Assembly: GCA_020432595.1 (NCBI GenBank)
Contig: JAGQGA010000330.1
Span: forward strand, 1 to 6,326
From: Anaerolineales bacterium
Lineage (GTDB): Bacteria > Chloroflexota > Anaerolineae > Promineifilales > Promineifilaceae
Direction of reading: 5' to 3'
DNA: 6,326 nt
The notes beneath the pieces are model-generated. The model made no database searches. It saw nothing but the letters and a program-made list of their open reading frames with translations, and was not told the origin of the DNA. Below are positions 1 through 5,573 of this stretch, in pieces. How positions within the stretch are numbered: position 1 is the stretch's first letter; every line of letters begins with the position of its first letter. Made by a program: the position numbers and the translations under genes.

Positions 1-243
1 ATGTACCTGCCTGACGCTACCGGCGAAGAACTCCTCTTAAAAATCCGTCAGGATACCCGTTTAGCAAAGACCCGCGTTGTCATCGTCACCGCATTTCCCC
101 AAACCACTCGCTTTATGGCCGCCAAAGCTGACACAGTGCTTTGCAAACCCTTACGGCTAGAGCAAATGCGGCATATCGCTTCCCGCTTTTACCCCACCAA
201 CCGCGAAAACTCCACAGAAGATATATTGCTTTCACCCAACTAA
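1..243 (+). CDS. Response regulator receiver domain, C-terminal part (5' truncated)
   Basis: This is the second half of a CheY-like phosphoacceptor receiver domain, which passes a signal from a sensor histidine kinase. The visible residues start with Met-Tyr-Leu-Pro-Asp-Ala-Thr-Gly, which fits the usual 'D-x-x-M/L-P-x-x-x-G' loop, so the phosphorylated Asp should be the codon just before the window. The first ATG is therefore very probably an internal Met rather than the start. The conserved signalling Thr is residue 30 (IVTAFP) and the conserved Lys is residue 49 (CKPL), in the beta4 and beta5 positions of the fold. The protein ends about 17 residues after the receiver fold, so no output domain follows. 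It could be a stand-alone CheY/Spo0F-type receiver or the C-terminal receiver of a hybrid kinase; the upstream sequence would decide. The stop is TAA at 241-243. Confidence 0.85.
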   Translation: MYLPDATGEELLLKIRQDTRLAKTRVVIVTAFPQTTRFMAAKADTVLCKPLRLEQMRHIASRFYPTNRENSTEDILLSPN

Positions 244-265
244 ACGAACAAAACCAGCTTTCGCA

Positions 266-294
266 TTGGGCTTACGCCTCTAATAATTTATACT
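266..294 (+). promoter_or_regulatory. Possible sigma70-type promoter for the selenoprotein gene
   Basis: TTGGGC (266-271) and TATACT (289-294) are separated by 17 bases, the optimal spacing for a housekeeping promoter. The -10 box is good and the -35 box is weak. A second TATACT lies ten bases further on (299-304) without a recognisable -35. If the first box is used, transcription would start near position 301. This is pattern-based only. Confidence 0.3.
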
Positions 295-304
295 CCTTTA
301 TACT
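287..304 (+). repeat. Direct repeat TTTATACT, 10-base period
   Basis: TTTATACT occurs at 287-294 and again at 297-304, exactly one helical turn apart and separated by CC. Each copy contains a TATACT that could act as a -10 box, so the pair could be a doubled promoter element or an operator for a dimeric regulator. Chance similarity in AT-rich DNA is also possible. Confidence 0.35.
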
Positions 305-370
305 GAACAGGTAATCCATAACACCAGCCTAACCGAGCAGCCTGATGCGGTTAGCTGTATATAAGGAGTA
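291..370 (+). promoter_or_regulatory. Inverted repeat that could mask the ribosome binding site
   Basis: The left arm TACTCCTTTATAC (291-303) is complementary to the right arm GTATATAAGGAGTA (357-370) apart from one extra base. The right arm contains the AAGGAG ribosome binding site of the next gene. Inside lies a second, bulged hairpin, AGCCTAACCG (326-335) against CGGTTAGCT (348-356), directly abutting the outer right arm. If the whole region is transcribed, the RNA could fold to hide the Shine-Dalgarno. If transcription begins near 301, the outer left arm is mostly absent and only the inner hairpin can form. Confidence 0.35.
363..368 (+). promoter_or_regulatory. Ribosome binding site AAGGAG that fixes the GTG start
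   Basis: A strong AAGGAG sits six bases before the GTG at 375. The upstream in-frame ATG at 345 would place this Shine-Dalgarno inside the coding region and has no comparable site in front of it. This favours GTG 375 as the true start. Confidence 0.75.
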
Positions 371-374
371 CAGT

Positions 375-1157
375 GTGGAGATAGTTGAAAATTTAGCCAA
401 TTGGTACGATGAATATCGTGCTGGTTGGCTGGCACATTACCAACAGACCGGGCAAACCGATTTCCAGCTTTACAAACGGCCGAAAAACGAAAACAGTCCA
501 GGCATTCCGGGCATCAATCTGGCTCAGAGCCGCCTCATGTTCATCACCACTGCGGGGGCTTATTTGTCAGCCGGCCAAGAGCCATTTGATGCGGAAAATG
601 ATCTGGGTGATTATTCTATCCGTCAGTTTAGCTCAGACGTAACCTTTGACCAGTTAGGCTATGCCCATACCCATTATGACCACGCAGCCGTCAATGCTGA
701 CCCGCAGGTGCTGATGCCACTAACCCATTTGCGCCACAAAGTAGCGGACGGAGAAATTGGTGAGTTAGCCCCCTCAATTATCAGCTATTGTGGCTACCAG
801 CCAGACCTCAAGCAAGTGGTTGAGACCATGATCCCCCAAATTGTGGCCGTGGCGCTGGCCGAAAAAGTAGACGGTGCCCTGGTGGTACCCGCCTGACCGC
901 TTTGTATTCAGTCCGGTGGACTGGTTGCCAGAGCTTTAGAAATGAACGGCATTGCTACCACAACCACCAGTTGGAGTGGCTTCCGCATTGAGTTAGCGAA
1001 ACCACCGCGCACCACCATCACCTCCTTGGCACGGGGTGCCACCTTGGGGCAGCCCGGTGACAGCGCCCAACAGCTTCGGGTGTTGAATGCCACCCTGGCG
1101 CTACTGGCTCAAGATGCGCCCATTCCACCTGTGCGTTTGCGTGAGCGGGCAGAGTAA
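375..1157 (+). CDS. Selenoprotein of the PrdB/GrdB reductase selenoprotein B family (TGA read as Sec)
   Basis: I read this as one 260-residue selenoprotein. The in-frame TGA at 894-896 is codon 174, and the frame stays open after it to the TAA at 1155-1157. The family resemblance is continuous: GDYSIR (78-83), a His/Asp-rich segment HTHYD (98-102), PLTHLR (115-120), GEIGELAP (126-133), DGALVVPA (166-173), then U-P-L-C-I-Q-S-G-G-L-V-A-R-A-L-E and a C-terminal GATLGQPGD segment. Relatives have Cys or Sec at the first position of this CxxC-like motif, here Sec174/Cys177. The length is close to PrdB (about 240 aa) and much shorter than GrdB (over 400 aa). In anaerobes PrdB is the selenocysteine subunit of D-proline reductase. 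No gene for the pyruvoyl-bearing partner PrdA is visible, so the substrate is unknown; a thiol/selenol redox role is inferred. Start chosen at GTG 375 because of AAGGAG at 363-368. The protein appears cytoplasmic, with no signal peptide or membrane segment. Confidence 0.85.
894..896 (+). other. TGA selenocysteine codon (Sec174)
   Basis: This in-frame TGA lies exactly where Cys or Sec stands in PrdB/GrdB-like proteins, three residues before the conserved Cys177. Family-like protein sequence continues directly on its 3' side without a frame change. A hairpin of SECIS type follows. Together these argue for recoding and against a nonsense mutation. Confidence 0.85.
899..934 (+). promoter_or_regulatory. 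Putative bacterial SECIS element
   Basis: The upper stem CAGTCC (909-914) pairs perfectly with GGACTG (918-923), closing a three-base GGT loop (915-917). A lower stem pairs GCTTTG (899-904) with CAGAGC (929-934), including one G-U pair. Between them is an internal loop, TATT against GTTGC. Eighteen bases separate the TGA from the loop GG. Bacterial SECIS elements lie within the coding sequence just 3' of the UGA and carry a G/U-containing apical loop bound by SelB, which this matches. The same bases encode Gln-Ser-Gly-Gly-Leu of the conserved motif. Confidence 0.75.
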
Positions 1158-1160
1158 ACG

Positions 1161-1195
1161 AAAAAGGGGCAATCCAAACGGATTGCCCCTTTTTT
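1161..1195. terminator. Bidirectional intrinsic terminator
   Basis: A perfect stem GGGGCAATCC/GGATTGCCCC (1166-1175 with 1180-1189) closes a four-base loop AAAC. It is flanked by five A's on the left and six T's on the right. It works as a rho-independent terminator on either strand and sits between the convergent selenoprotein gene (ends 1157) and the anti-sigma-like gene (ends 1215). Confidence 0.93.
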
Positions 1196-1214
1196 GTGCC
1201 ACTTGACAAGCAAA

Positions 1215-3209
1215 CTATGGCGTTGGCGATTGGACCAAGGCAGGGTCAACCGCTTGCACAAACAGGCTAATTAACTCGTTGGTGTCGGTTTCACCCTGGA
1301 AACGCCACGCTGGCTGCAGATAGAACTGCGTTTCTGTCGTTTCCGGGTCGTAGACCGGTGAAAAGATGTAGATAAGATCTACGCTGCTAATTGTGGCTTG
1401 CCCAATCTTGTATTCCACATAGGGCATGTCAATAATTGGCTCATCAATGGTTACTGGTGGTACATCTACAATTCGATCCAGGCTTTGCCAGCCAAGAATA
1501 ACCGTTTCGCCATTTTCATTGAGACCGCGCCAGCCGTTGAAGTAGACGCGCTCGCCATCAGCCAGGTCGGCCGGCGGGTTAGGCAGGATAAAGCTTTGGC
1601 CGTCGGTGCTGTTAAAGGTCACGGTGTCGCCGCTGCGGCTAATGCTGCCTTCCAGCCAGATGTATTCATAGCTGTTGTTAACGATTGGTTCCCAGCTTTG
1701 CAGCGTCAGCGTGGGGGTTGTTTCCATGTCGTTGACGGTGCCGACGATGCGGATTTGTTGCCCAACGTAGGGGGCGATGGCTTGTAGGTCAGCGTCGCTG
1801 GCGATGAGGCGGTATTGGTCAACCATAATGCGGGGTGGGGCATCGTTATTAACGGCCGTCATCACACTTGGATAAGGGAAGATCGTAACCGTGCCACCAT
1901 TCTGCGGCAGATTTTGCCATGACTTATACAAACTGTCGTCAACACCCGGTACCGGTACTGGGGTTGGGTAGACGTAGTTAGAGCCGGGCGTGGTGAAGAA
2001 GGTAATGCGGTTGTAATCAATCTCGCCGCTGGTCAGCAATTCCCAAGCCGCTTGCGCCGACTGAATGGGGTAGTTGCCAATGGCGGATAAATTGCTGAGC
2101 GGATTGTAGGCCACGGACAGGATTTGGCCGTTGTTGTTAACGCTGACCATGTATTCGGGATAGTTCACGATGCGCCCATCCAAAATGCGGTGGAATTCCA
2201 GATCACTGCCCCATGGAGCCACTACTTCGTATTCAAAATTGAGCAGACCACGGTCGCGCAGGAATGCTTCGGCGATGGGTTTGGCCTGGTCAACGGGCAT
2301 GGGTTCATAGTTGTAGTTTGGTGCAGCATTTTGGTCATAGTAGTACCAGCCATCTTCACGGACGGCGAGGTTACGCAGACCATCAAAGGTTTGGTAGACG
2401 GGGGGCGGTGTCCAAACTGTGCCGTTTTCGTCGGTGTAGGGTTGGTATTGATCTTGATAGAGCGTGGTGGGCATTCCAAACAGCTCCGCCAAGCGTACAG
2501 CATCTTCAAGGGTGAGCAGTTTGTTGCCGGGCTGGTGGTAGACAGTAACGGCCGTTTCTCCCTCTGGCAGCGTCGTGTTCAGCACAAAGTTAGTCTTGCC
2601 CAGTGGGTTCCATTCTGGGAAGCCCCCATCAACCGGCATTGGGTCAATGGCAATATCGCTAGTCGCTGCGCCACCGCCGCCACCACCCATGCCCATGCTC
2701 ACGCCTGCCGCCCCGCTGAGGCTAGGCAGCTTTGCCAAGGTTGTTGGGTCAGAGGTCGACACAACTGCGGCTTCACCTTCCTCAACTATTACGGTAGGCG
2801 TTATACCCGCCACTGCTGCTGGCTCCACGCTGCCGGGAGCTGCTGCCTGGAACATTGTCCAGGCGAAATAAGCGACTACCGCCAAAATGGCGACAGTTCC
2901 AAGTGCAAATACTGGTCGTTTCATGGTAAAAAATTCCTTTACAAATTGGCTGAAACCATTGGTTTCAGGTTGTTGTATTTTTGGCGTTGGCCGCCTGGAG
3001 GCACTGCGCGTCAGTTGTGCCTCCAGCGCGGCCACAAAATCAATGTCCGCTTCAGTTGATTGTGCCAGCCCGGCAAACTGGTCAGCCAGATGAGCCAATA
3101 CCATTACGTCTTCAGACGGCAGCAACCCCTCTGGCAGAGGTTGCTGCTTGAGCTTGCTGGTTATCAAGCTGTCCAGTTCATCGGCTAGCTGTTGCTCTGT
3201 CTTCTTCAT
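1215..3209 (-). CDS. Single-pass membrane protein, probable anti-sigma factor/sensor of the adjacent ECF sigma
   Basis: A 664-residue protein with a charged, helical N-terminal part (about 1-97), one hydrophobic membrane segment (about 99-121, after MKRP), a low-complexity Ala/Gly/Ser linker including MGMGGGGGG (172-180), and a large C-terminal region (about 195-664) rich in Tyr, Asn, Pro and beta-type sequence. The cytoplasmic N-terminus with an external C-terminal domain is the usual anti-sigma topology. Its ATG overlaps the sigma gene's stop by ATGA (3206-3209), and a GGAG lies inside the end of the sigma gene, so the two are translationally coupled. The external part has stretches such as PEYMVSVNNNGQILSVAYNP (351-370) and a terminal FYLQPAWRFQG (629-639) that vaguely recall YycH/YycI- or PepSY-like regulatory domains; I do not claim a family. 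No classical HxxxCxxC zinc anti-sigma motif is present. The role rests mainly on gene order and topology. Confidence 0.7.
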   Translation of the reverse strand: MKKTEQQLADELDSLITSKLKQQPLPEGLLPSEDVMVLAHLADQFAGLAQSTEADIDFVAALEAQLTRSASRRPTPKIQQPETNGFSQFVKEFFTMKRPVFALGTVAILAVVAYFAWTMFQAAAPGSVEPAAVAGITPTVIVEEGEAAVVSTSDPTTLAKLPSLSGAAGVSMGMGGGGGGAATSDIAIDPMPVDGGFPEWNPLGKTNFVLNTTLPEGETAVTVYHQPGNKLLTLEDAVRLAELFGMPTTLYQDQYQPYTDENGTVWTPPPVYQTFDGLRNLAVREDGWYYYDQNAAPNYNYEPMPVDQAKPIAEAFLRDRGLLNFEYEVVAPWGSDLEFHRILDGRIVNYPEYMVSVNNNGQILSVAYNPLSNLSAIGNYPIQSAQAAWELLTSGEIDYNRITFFTTPGSNYVYPTPVPVPGVDDSLYKSWQNLPQNGGTVTIFPYPSVMTAVNNDAPPRIMVDQYRLIASDADLQAIAPYVGQQIRIVGTVNDMETTPTLTLQSWEPIVNNSYEYIWLEGSISRSGDTVTFNSTDGQSFILPNPPADLADGERVYFNGWRGLNENGETVILGWQSLDRIVDVPPVTIDEPIIDMPYVEYKIGQATISSVDLIYIFSPVYDPETTETQFYLQPAWRFQGETDTNELISLFVQAVDPALVQSPTP
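1852..1859. repeat. Palindrome ACGGCCGT (copy 1, one mismatch to the decamer)
   Basis: AACGGCCGTC at 1851-1860 matches the decamer AACGGCCGTT except for its last base. Read on the minus strand it encodes Thr-Ala-Val (residues 451-453) of the membrane protein. Confidence 0.6.
2547..2556. repeat. Palindrome AACGGCCGTT (copy 2)
   Basis: Exact decamer. On the minus strand it encodes Thr-Ala-Val (residues 219-221) of the membrane protein. Confidence 0.65.
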
Positions 3210-3796
3210 GCCTTACTCTCCTGCGTAACGTTTAATTGGGTTTGCAGGTCGCGCAGCCCACGGAACAGCAACATACGCACGGCTGCCTCGTTTTTGTCCA
3301 ACAGTCGCGCAATGTCGGGTACCTCCAGCCCCGCCATGAGGCGAAGCGTGATGACTTCGGCGCGATCTGGGGCGATGGTTTGCAGCTTGCGTGTGACCCG
3401 GGCAATGTCAAGCTGCTGGTCGAGTTGTTCGTCGGGGTCGTCGGTATTGGTGTCGGTGAGGGAAACGGCCGTTTCCAAATCCACCTGCGGCTTCTGGCGG
3501 CGAAACTGGTCTGCCACCTTATGCCGCGCAATCCCCAACAGCCACGCCACAAATGGCTGTGTGCTGCGGTACGACTTCAACCCCTCCATCGCCGCCAAAA
3601 ACGTCTGCGATGTCAAATCCTGCGCATCCTGTACATTTCCACCCACCCGCACCAGCACATACCGATACACCCGCTGCACATGCCGCTGGTACAGTTCCGA
3701 AAACGCGCCTAAATTTTGTTGCGCCCGCGCCACCAGCATGTCATCCTCTACCACATTCACTGGTTCCAACGGGCTAATCAGTTGCATCAACATCAT
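3206..3796 (-). CDS. ECF-family RNA polymerase sigma factor
   Basis: A 196-residue sigma70-family factor of the extracytoplasmic-function type, with only regions 2 and 4. Region 2 spans about residues 30-102: FSELYQRHVQRVYRYVL, then DAQDLTSQTFLAA (57-69), the core-binding and -10 melting helices, then PFVAWLLGIARHKVADQFRR (81-100). An acidic linker follows (about 103-130). Region 4 is about 135-188, with the helix-turn-helix EVPDIARLLDKNEAAVRMLLFRGLRDL (158-184), which would read the -35 box. The start at 3796 is preceded by AGGAG ten bases upstream; a second ATG follows immediately, so the first or second Met may be used. It overlaps the downstream membrane protein by four bases, the standard arrangement of a sigma and its anti-sigma. 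The regulon cannot be told from the window. Copy 3 of the AACGGCCGTT palindrome lies inside it. Confidence 0.93.
   Translation of the reverse strand: MMLMQLISPLEPVNVVEDDMLVARAQQNLGAFSELYQRHVQRVYRYVLVRVGGNVQDAQDLTSQTFLAAMEGLKSYRSTQPFVAWLLGIARHKVADQFRRQKPQVDLETAVSLTDTNTDDPDEQLDQQLDIARVTRKLQTIAPDRAEVITLRLMAGLEVPDIARLLDKNEAAVRMLLFRGLRDLQTQLNVTQESKA
3461..3476. repeat. 16-base palindrome containing AACGGCCGTT (copy 3)
   Basis: GGAAACGGCCGTTTCC is a perfect palindrome; the decamer is 3464-3473. On the minus strand it encodes Thr-Ala-Val (residues 109-111) in the acidic linker of the sigma factor. Confidence 0.65.
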
Positions 3797-4036
3797 GCAA
3801 GACTGTCTCCTAAAGAAGGTTGGAATGATTTTGTTCCGTTCTATCTCTAATATCGCACTTCGTCACCCATTTATAACAGGCAATTTCAAAATTGGTTTTT
3901 TGGTCCTTTGCAACCGTTTGACAGTCCCCCACCCATCATGCAAAATTACCCAACCCAAATAACTTGAAGATTGGAAATTGGAGATTAGCCCATGCGCGGC
4001 TGAAATCTCCAATCTCCAATCTCCAACCTCCCATTC
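3797..4036. other. Divergent intergenic region, sigma factor / amidase
   Basis: No gene is visible in these 240 bases. The left part (3797-3965) must hold the promoter of the minus-strand sigma operon, but I found no convincing -35/-10 pair and no clear ECF-type GGAAC...GTC promoter at proper spacing. The right part is the heptamer hairpin described separately, which ends five bases before the amidase ATG. No Shine-Dalgarno is visible for the amidase. Confidence 0.6.
3966..4031. repeat. Heptamer repeats forming a long hairpin
   Basis: Three heptads on the left (GAAGATT, GGAAATT, GGAGATT; 3966-3986) face three exact AATCTCC copies plus a degenerate AACCTCC on the right (4004-4031). The arms GATTGGAAATTGGAGATT (3969-3986) and 4004-4021 pair over 18 positions with one mismatch. 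AGCC/GGCT (3987-3990 with 3998-4001) extends the stem beyond a two-base bulge, leaving a seven-base loop. There is no T-run, so it is not a normal terminator. Confidence 0.8.
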
Positions 4037-5449
4037 ATGAACGATCTTTGTTTTCTTCCCGCAACCGAACTAGCCCAGCGTATTCAGCGCAAAGAACTGT
4101 CTGCCCGCGAGGTGATGGCGGCTCATTTGGCGCAAATTGAACAAGTAAACCCCCACGTGAACGCCATTGTCACCCTGCTGCCGGAGCAGGCCATGGCCGC
4201 TGCCGCTGCCGCCGACGAAGCACAGGCGCGGGGCGAACCGCTAGGCCCCCTGCACGGCCTGCCCATTGCCCACAAGGATTTAGCCAACACCAAAGGGATT
4301 CGCACCACCTTTGGCTCGCCCATACTTAAGGACAATGTGCCTGATTTTAACGATTTGATTATTGATCGCTTGCAGGGGGCGGGGGCGTTGACCATTGGCA
4401 AAACCAACACGCCTGAATTTGGCGCGGGGTCACAAACGTTTAACCAGGTGTTTGGGGCGACGCGCAACCCATATGACCTGGGCAAAACGTGTGGCGGCAG
4501 CAGTGGCGGGGCGGCGGTGTCGCTGGCAACGGGGATGATCCCGATTGCCGACGGCAGCGACATGGGCGGCTCGCTGCGGAACCCGGCCAACTATTGCAAC
4601 ATTGTGGGAATGCGGGTGTCGCCGGGGCGAGTGCCGGATTATCCAAAGGTGCTGGGGTGGGGAACGTTGTCGGTGGTGGGGCCAATGGCGCGAACGGTGT
4701 CTGATGTGGCGCTGCTGCTGACGGCGATTGCTGGCCCTGACCGTCGTGACCCGCTTTCAATTCAGCAGCCGGGTAGCCTGTTTGCTCAACCGCTGGCGCG
4801 GGATTTTCGCGGGACGAAGGTGGCGTGGAGTTTGGATTTGGGGGAATTGCCGGTGGATGGGCGGGTAACGGCCGTTCTCCAATCCCAACGCCATATCTTC
4901 ACCGATCTTGGCCTGGAGCTGGTGGAAACAATGCCCGACTGGAGCGGTGCCGATGAAGCGTTCAAGGTGGGTCGCGCCCTATCCTTCGCCCATAGCATGG
5001 CTCCCCTGCTAGAAAACCACCGCGATCAACTGAAGCAAACCATCATCTGGAACGCCGAATCTGGCCTCAAGCTGTCGGCACTTGATTACGCCCGCGCCGA
5101 AGCGCAGCGCACCGAGCTATATCACCGCGTGCGCGAATTTATGGAAGAGTACGAATACCTCATCCTGCCCGTTAGCCAGGTGCCGCCGTTTGACATCAAC
5201 CAAGAGTTCATTACCGAAATCAACGGGGGGCAGATGGAGACCTATATTGACTGGATGAAGTCGTGTTACTACATTTCCGCCACCGGCTTGCCTGCCATTT
5301 CCGTGCCGTGTGGCTTCACCGACGATGGGCTGCCCGTGGGGGTGCAAATTGTGGGGCGGCACCAGGATGATTTTGGTGTGCTGCAACTGGCGTATGCGTT
5401 TGAGCAGGCAACGCAGGTGTGGCGGAGAAGGCCGGAGATTGGGGATTAG
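4037..5449 (+). CDS. Amidase-signature family hydrolase
   Basis: A 470-residue enzyme of the amidase signature family, which hydrolyses amide bonds to acid plus ammonia or amine through a Ser-cisSer-Lys triad. Lys80 lies in PIAHKDLANTKG. The cis-Ser is Ser155 in CGGSSGGAA and the nucleophile is Ser179 in GSDMGGSLRNPA. The spacing Lys to Ser to Ser (75 and 24 residues) equals that of fatty acid amide hydrolase (142, 217, 241). The usual Thr of the GSDTGGS motif is Met176 here, a variant also found in the family. The C-terminus carries the typical ATGLPAISVPCGFTDDGLPVG segment. The length is normal, and the N-terminal 'ATELAQRI..KELSAREV' pattern supports the start at 4037. No gatB/gatC neighbours are seen, so GatA of the tRNA amidotransferase is unlikely; the substrate is unknown. 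It probably acts in the cytoplasm, as there is no signal peptide. No Shine-Dalgarno precedes the ATG; a heptamer hairpin does. The stop codon lies inside another heptamer array. Confidence 0.93.
   Translation: MNDLCFLPATELAQRIQRKELSAREVMAAHLAQIEQVNPHVNAIVTLLPEQAMAAAAAADEAQARGEPLGPLHGLPIAHKDLANTKGIRTTFGSPILKDNVPDFNDLIIDRLQGAGALTIGKTNTPEFGAGSQTFNQVFGATRNPYDLGKTCGGSSGGAAVSLATGMIPIADGSDMGGSLRNPANYCNIVGMRVSPGRVPDYPKVLGWGTLSVVGPMARTVSDVALLLTAIAGPDRRDPLSIQQPGSLFAQPLARDFRGTKVAWSLDLGELPVDGRVTAVLQSQRHIFTDLGLELVETMPDWSGADEAFKVGRALSFAHSMAPLLENHRDQLKQTIIWNAESGLKLSALDYARAEAQRTELYHRVREFMEEYEYLILPVSQVPPFDINQEFITEINGGQMETYIDWMKSCYYISATGLPAISVPCGFTDDGLPVGVQIVGRHQDDFGVLQLAYAFEQATQVWRRRPEIGD
4867..4876. repeat. 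Palindrome AACGGCCGTT (copy 4)
   Basis: Exact decamer on the plus strand, encoding Thr-Ala-Val (residues 278-280) of the amidase. Confidence 0.65.
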
Positions 5450-5454
5450 AGATT
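5434..5454 (+). repeat. Heptamer repeats across the amidase stop codon
   Basis: GGAGATT, GGGGATT and AGAGATT follow one another without a gap and are followed by GG. They are the same heptamer as at 3966-4031, here opposite in orientation to the AATCTCC array at 4004-4024. The TAG stop of the amidase (5447-5449) lies within the array, so the last residues Glu-Ile-Gly-Asp are encoded by repeat sequence. Confidence 0.75.
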
Positions 5455-5471
5455 GGCGAGGTGTTCTTCAA

Positions 5472-5558
5472 TTAAAGAATAGGCGTTTGAACAAATTGAA
5501 CGTTTGGGTTTTGTTGGATGCTTCGTTTGAAAGCAGTGAAGTATTGTTCGATGTCCAT
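5472..5558 (-). pseudogene. Possible truncated toxin remnant (TumE/DUF6516-like N-terminus)
   Basis: A 28-codon reading frame beginning MDIEQYFTAFKRSIQQNPNV starts 15 bases after the putative antitoxin stop on the same strand, a normal operon distance. It resembles the first helix of TumE/DUF6516-type toxins, which open with 'M-x-[IL]-E-x-Y-F' and run to 100 residues or more. Here the frame stops at TAA (5474-5472) soon after the helix, and the next sequence is the heptamer array and the amidase end in antisense. The simplest reading is a toxin gene cut off by a deletion or rearrangement at the repeats. The match is from memory of the family pattern over about 20 residues, so chance is possible. 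No Shine-Dalgarno is seen. Confidence 0.35.
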
Positions 5559-5573
5559 AAAGGCAGGAAGGTG

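Noticed and set aside
345..374. ATG at 345 as the start of the selenoprotein gene
   Set aside because: It would put the strong AAGGAG (363-368) inside the gene and has no ribosome binding site of its own. GTG at 375 is ideally spaced.
894..896. TGA as a nonsense mutation producing a pseudogene
   Set aside because: The codon falls exactly at a Cys/Sec column of the family, a SECIS-like hairpin follows, and both flanks are intact with no frameshift. A random nonsense mutation at this single codon is unlikely, although the genome's sel genes should be checked.
942..1157. Independent 71-aa gene beginning at ATG 942
   Set aside because: It is in the same frame as the upstream gene, its sequence continues the PrdB/GrdB family C-terminus, and the frame is open back to the TGA at 894. 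It is the 3' part of the selenoprotein gene.
2124..3059. Long plus-strand open frame (311 codons) inside the membrane-protein gene
   Set aside because: It is antisense to a coherent protein with a membrane segment and operon coupling. Its translation is Cys/His/Trp-rich without a family pattern or ribosome binding site.
3192..3962. Plus-strand open frame of 256 codons opposite the sigma factor
   Set aside because: The sigma factor on the minus strand is unmistakable. The antisense product is Ser/Arg/Cys-rich, as expected from a shadow frame.
3797..3965. ECF-type autoregulated promoter upstream of the sigma gene
   Set aside because: A GGAAC occurs on the minus strand, but no CGTC-like -10 lies at 16-17 bases. 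The match is too weak to report as a feature.
4037..5449. Amidase as GatA of the Glu-tRNA(Gln) amidotransferase
   Set aside because: It has no gatB or gatC neighbour, and the sequence, including GSDMGGS, fits the general amidase group better.
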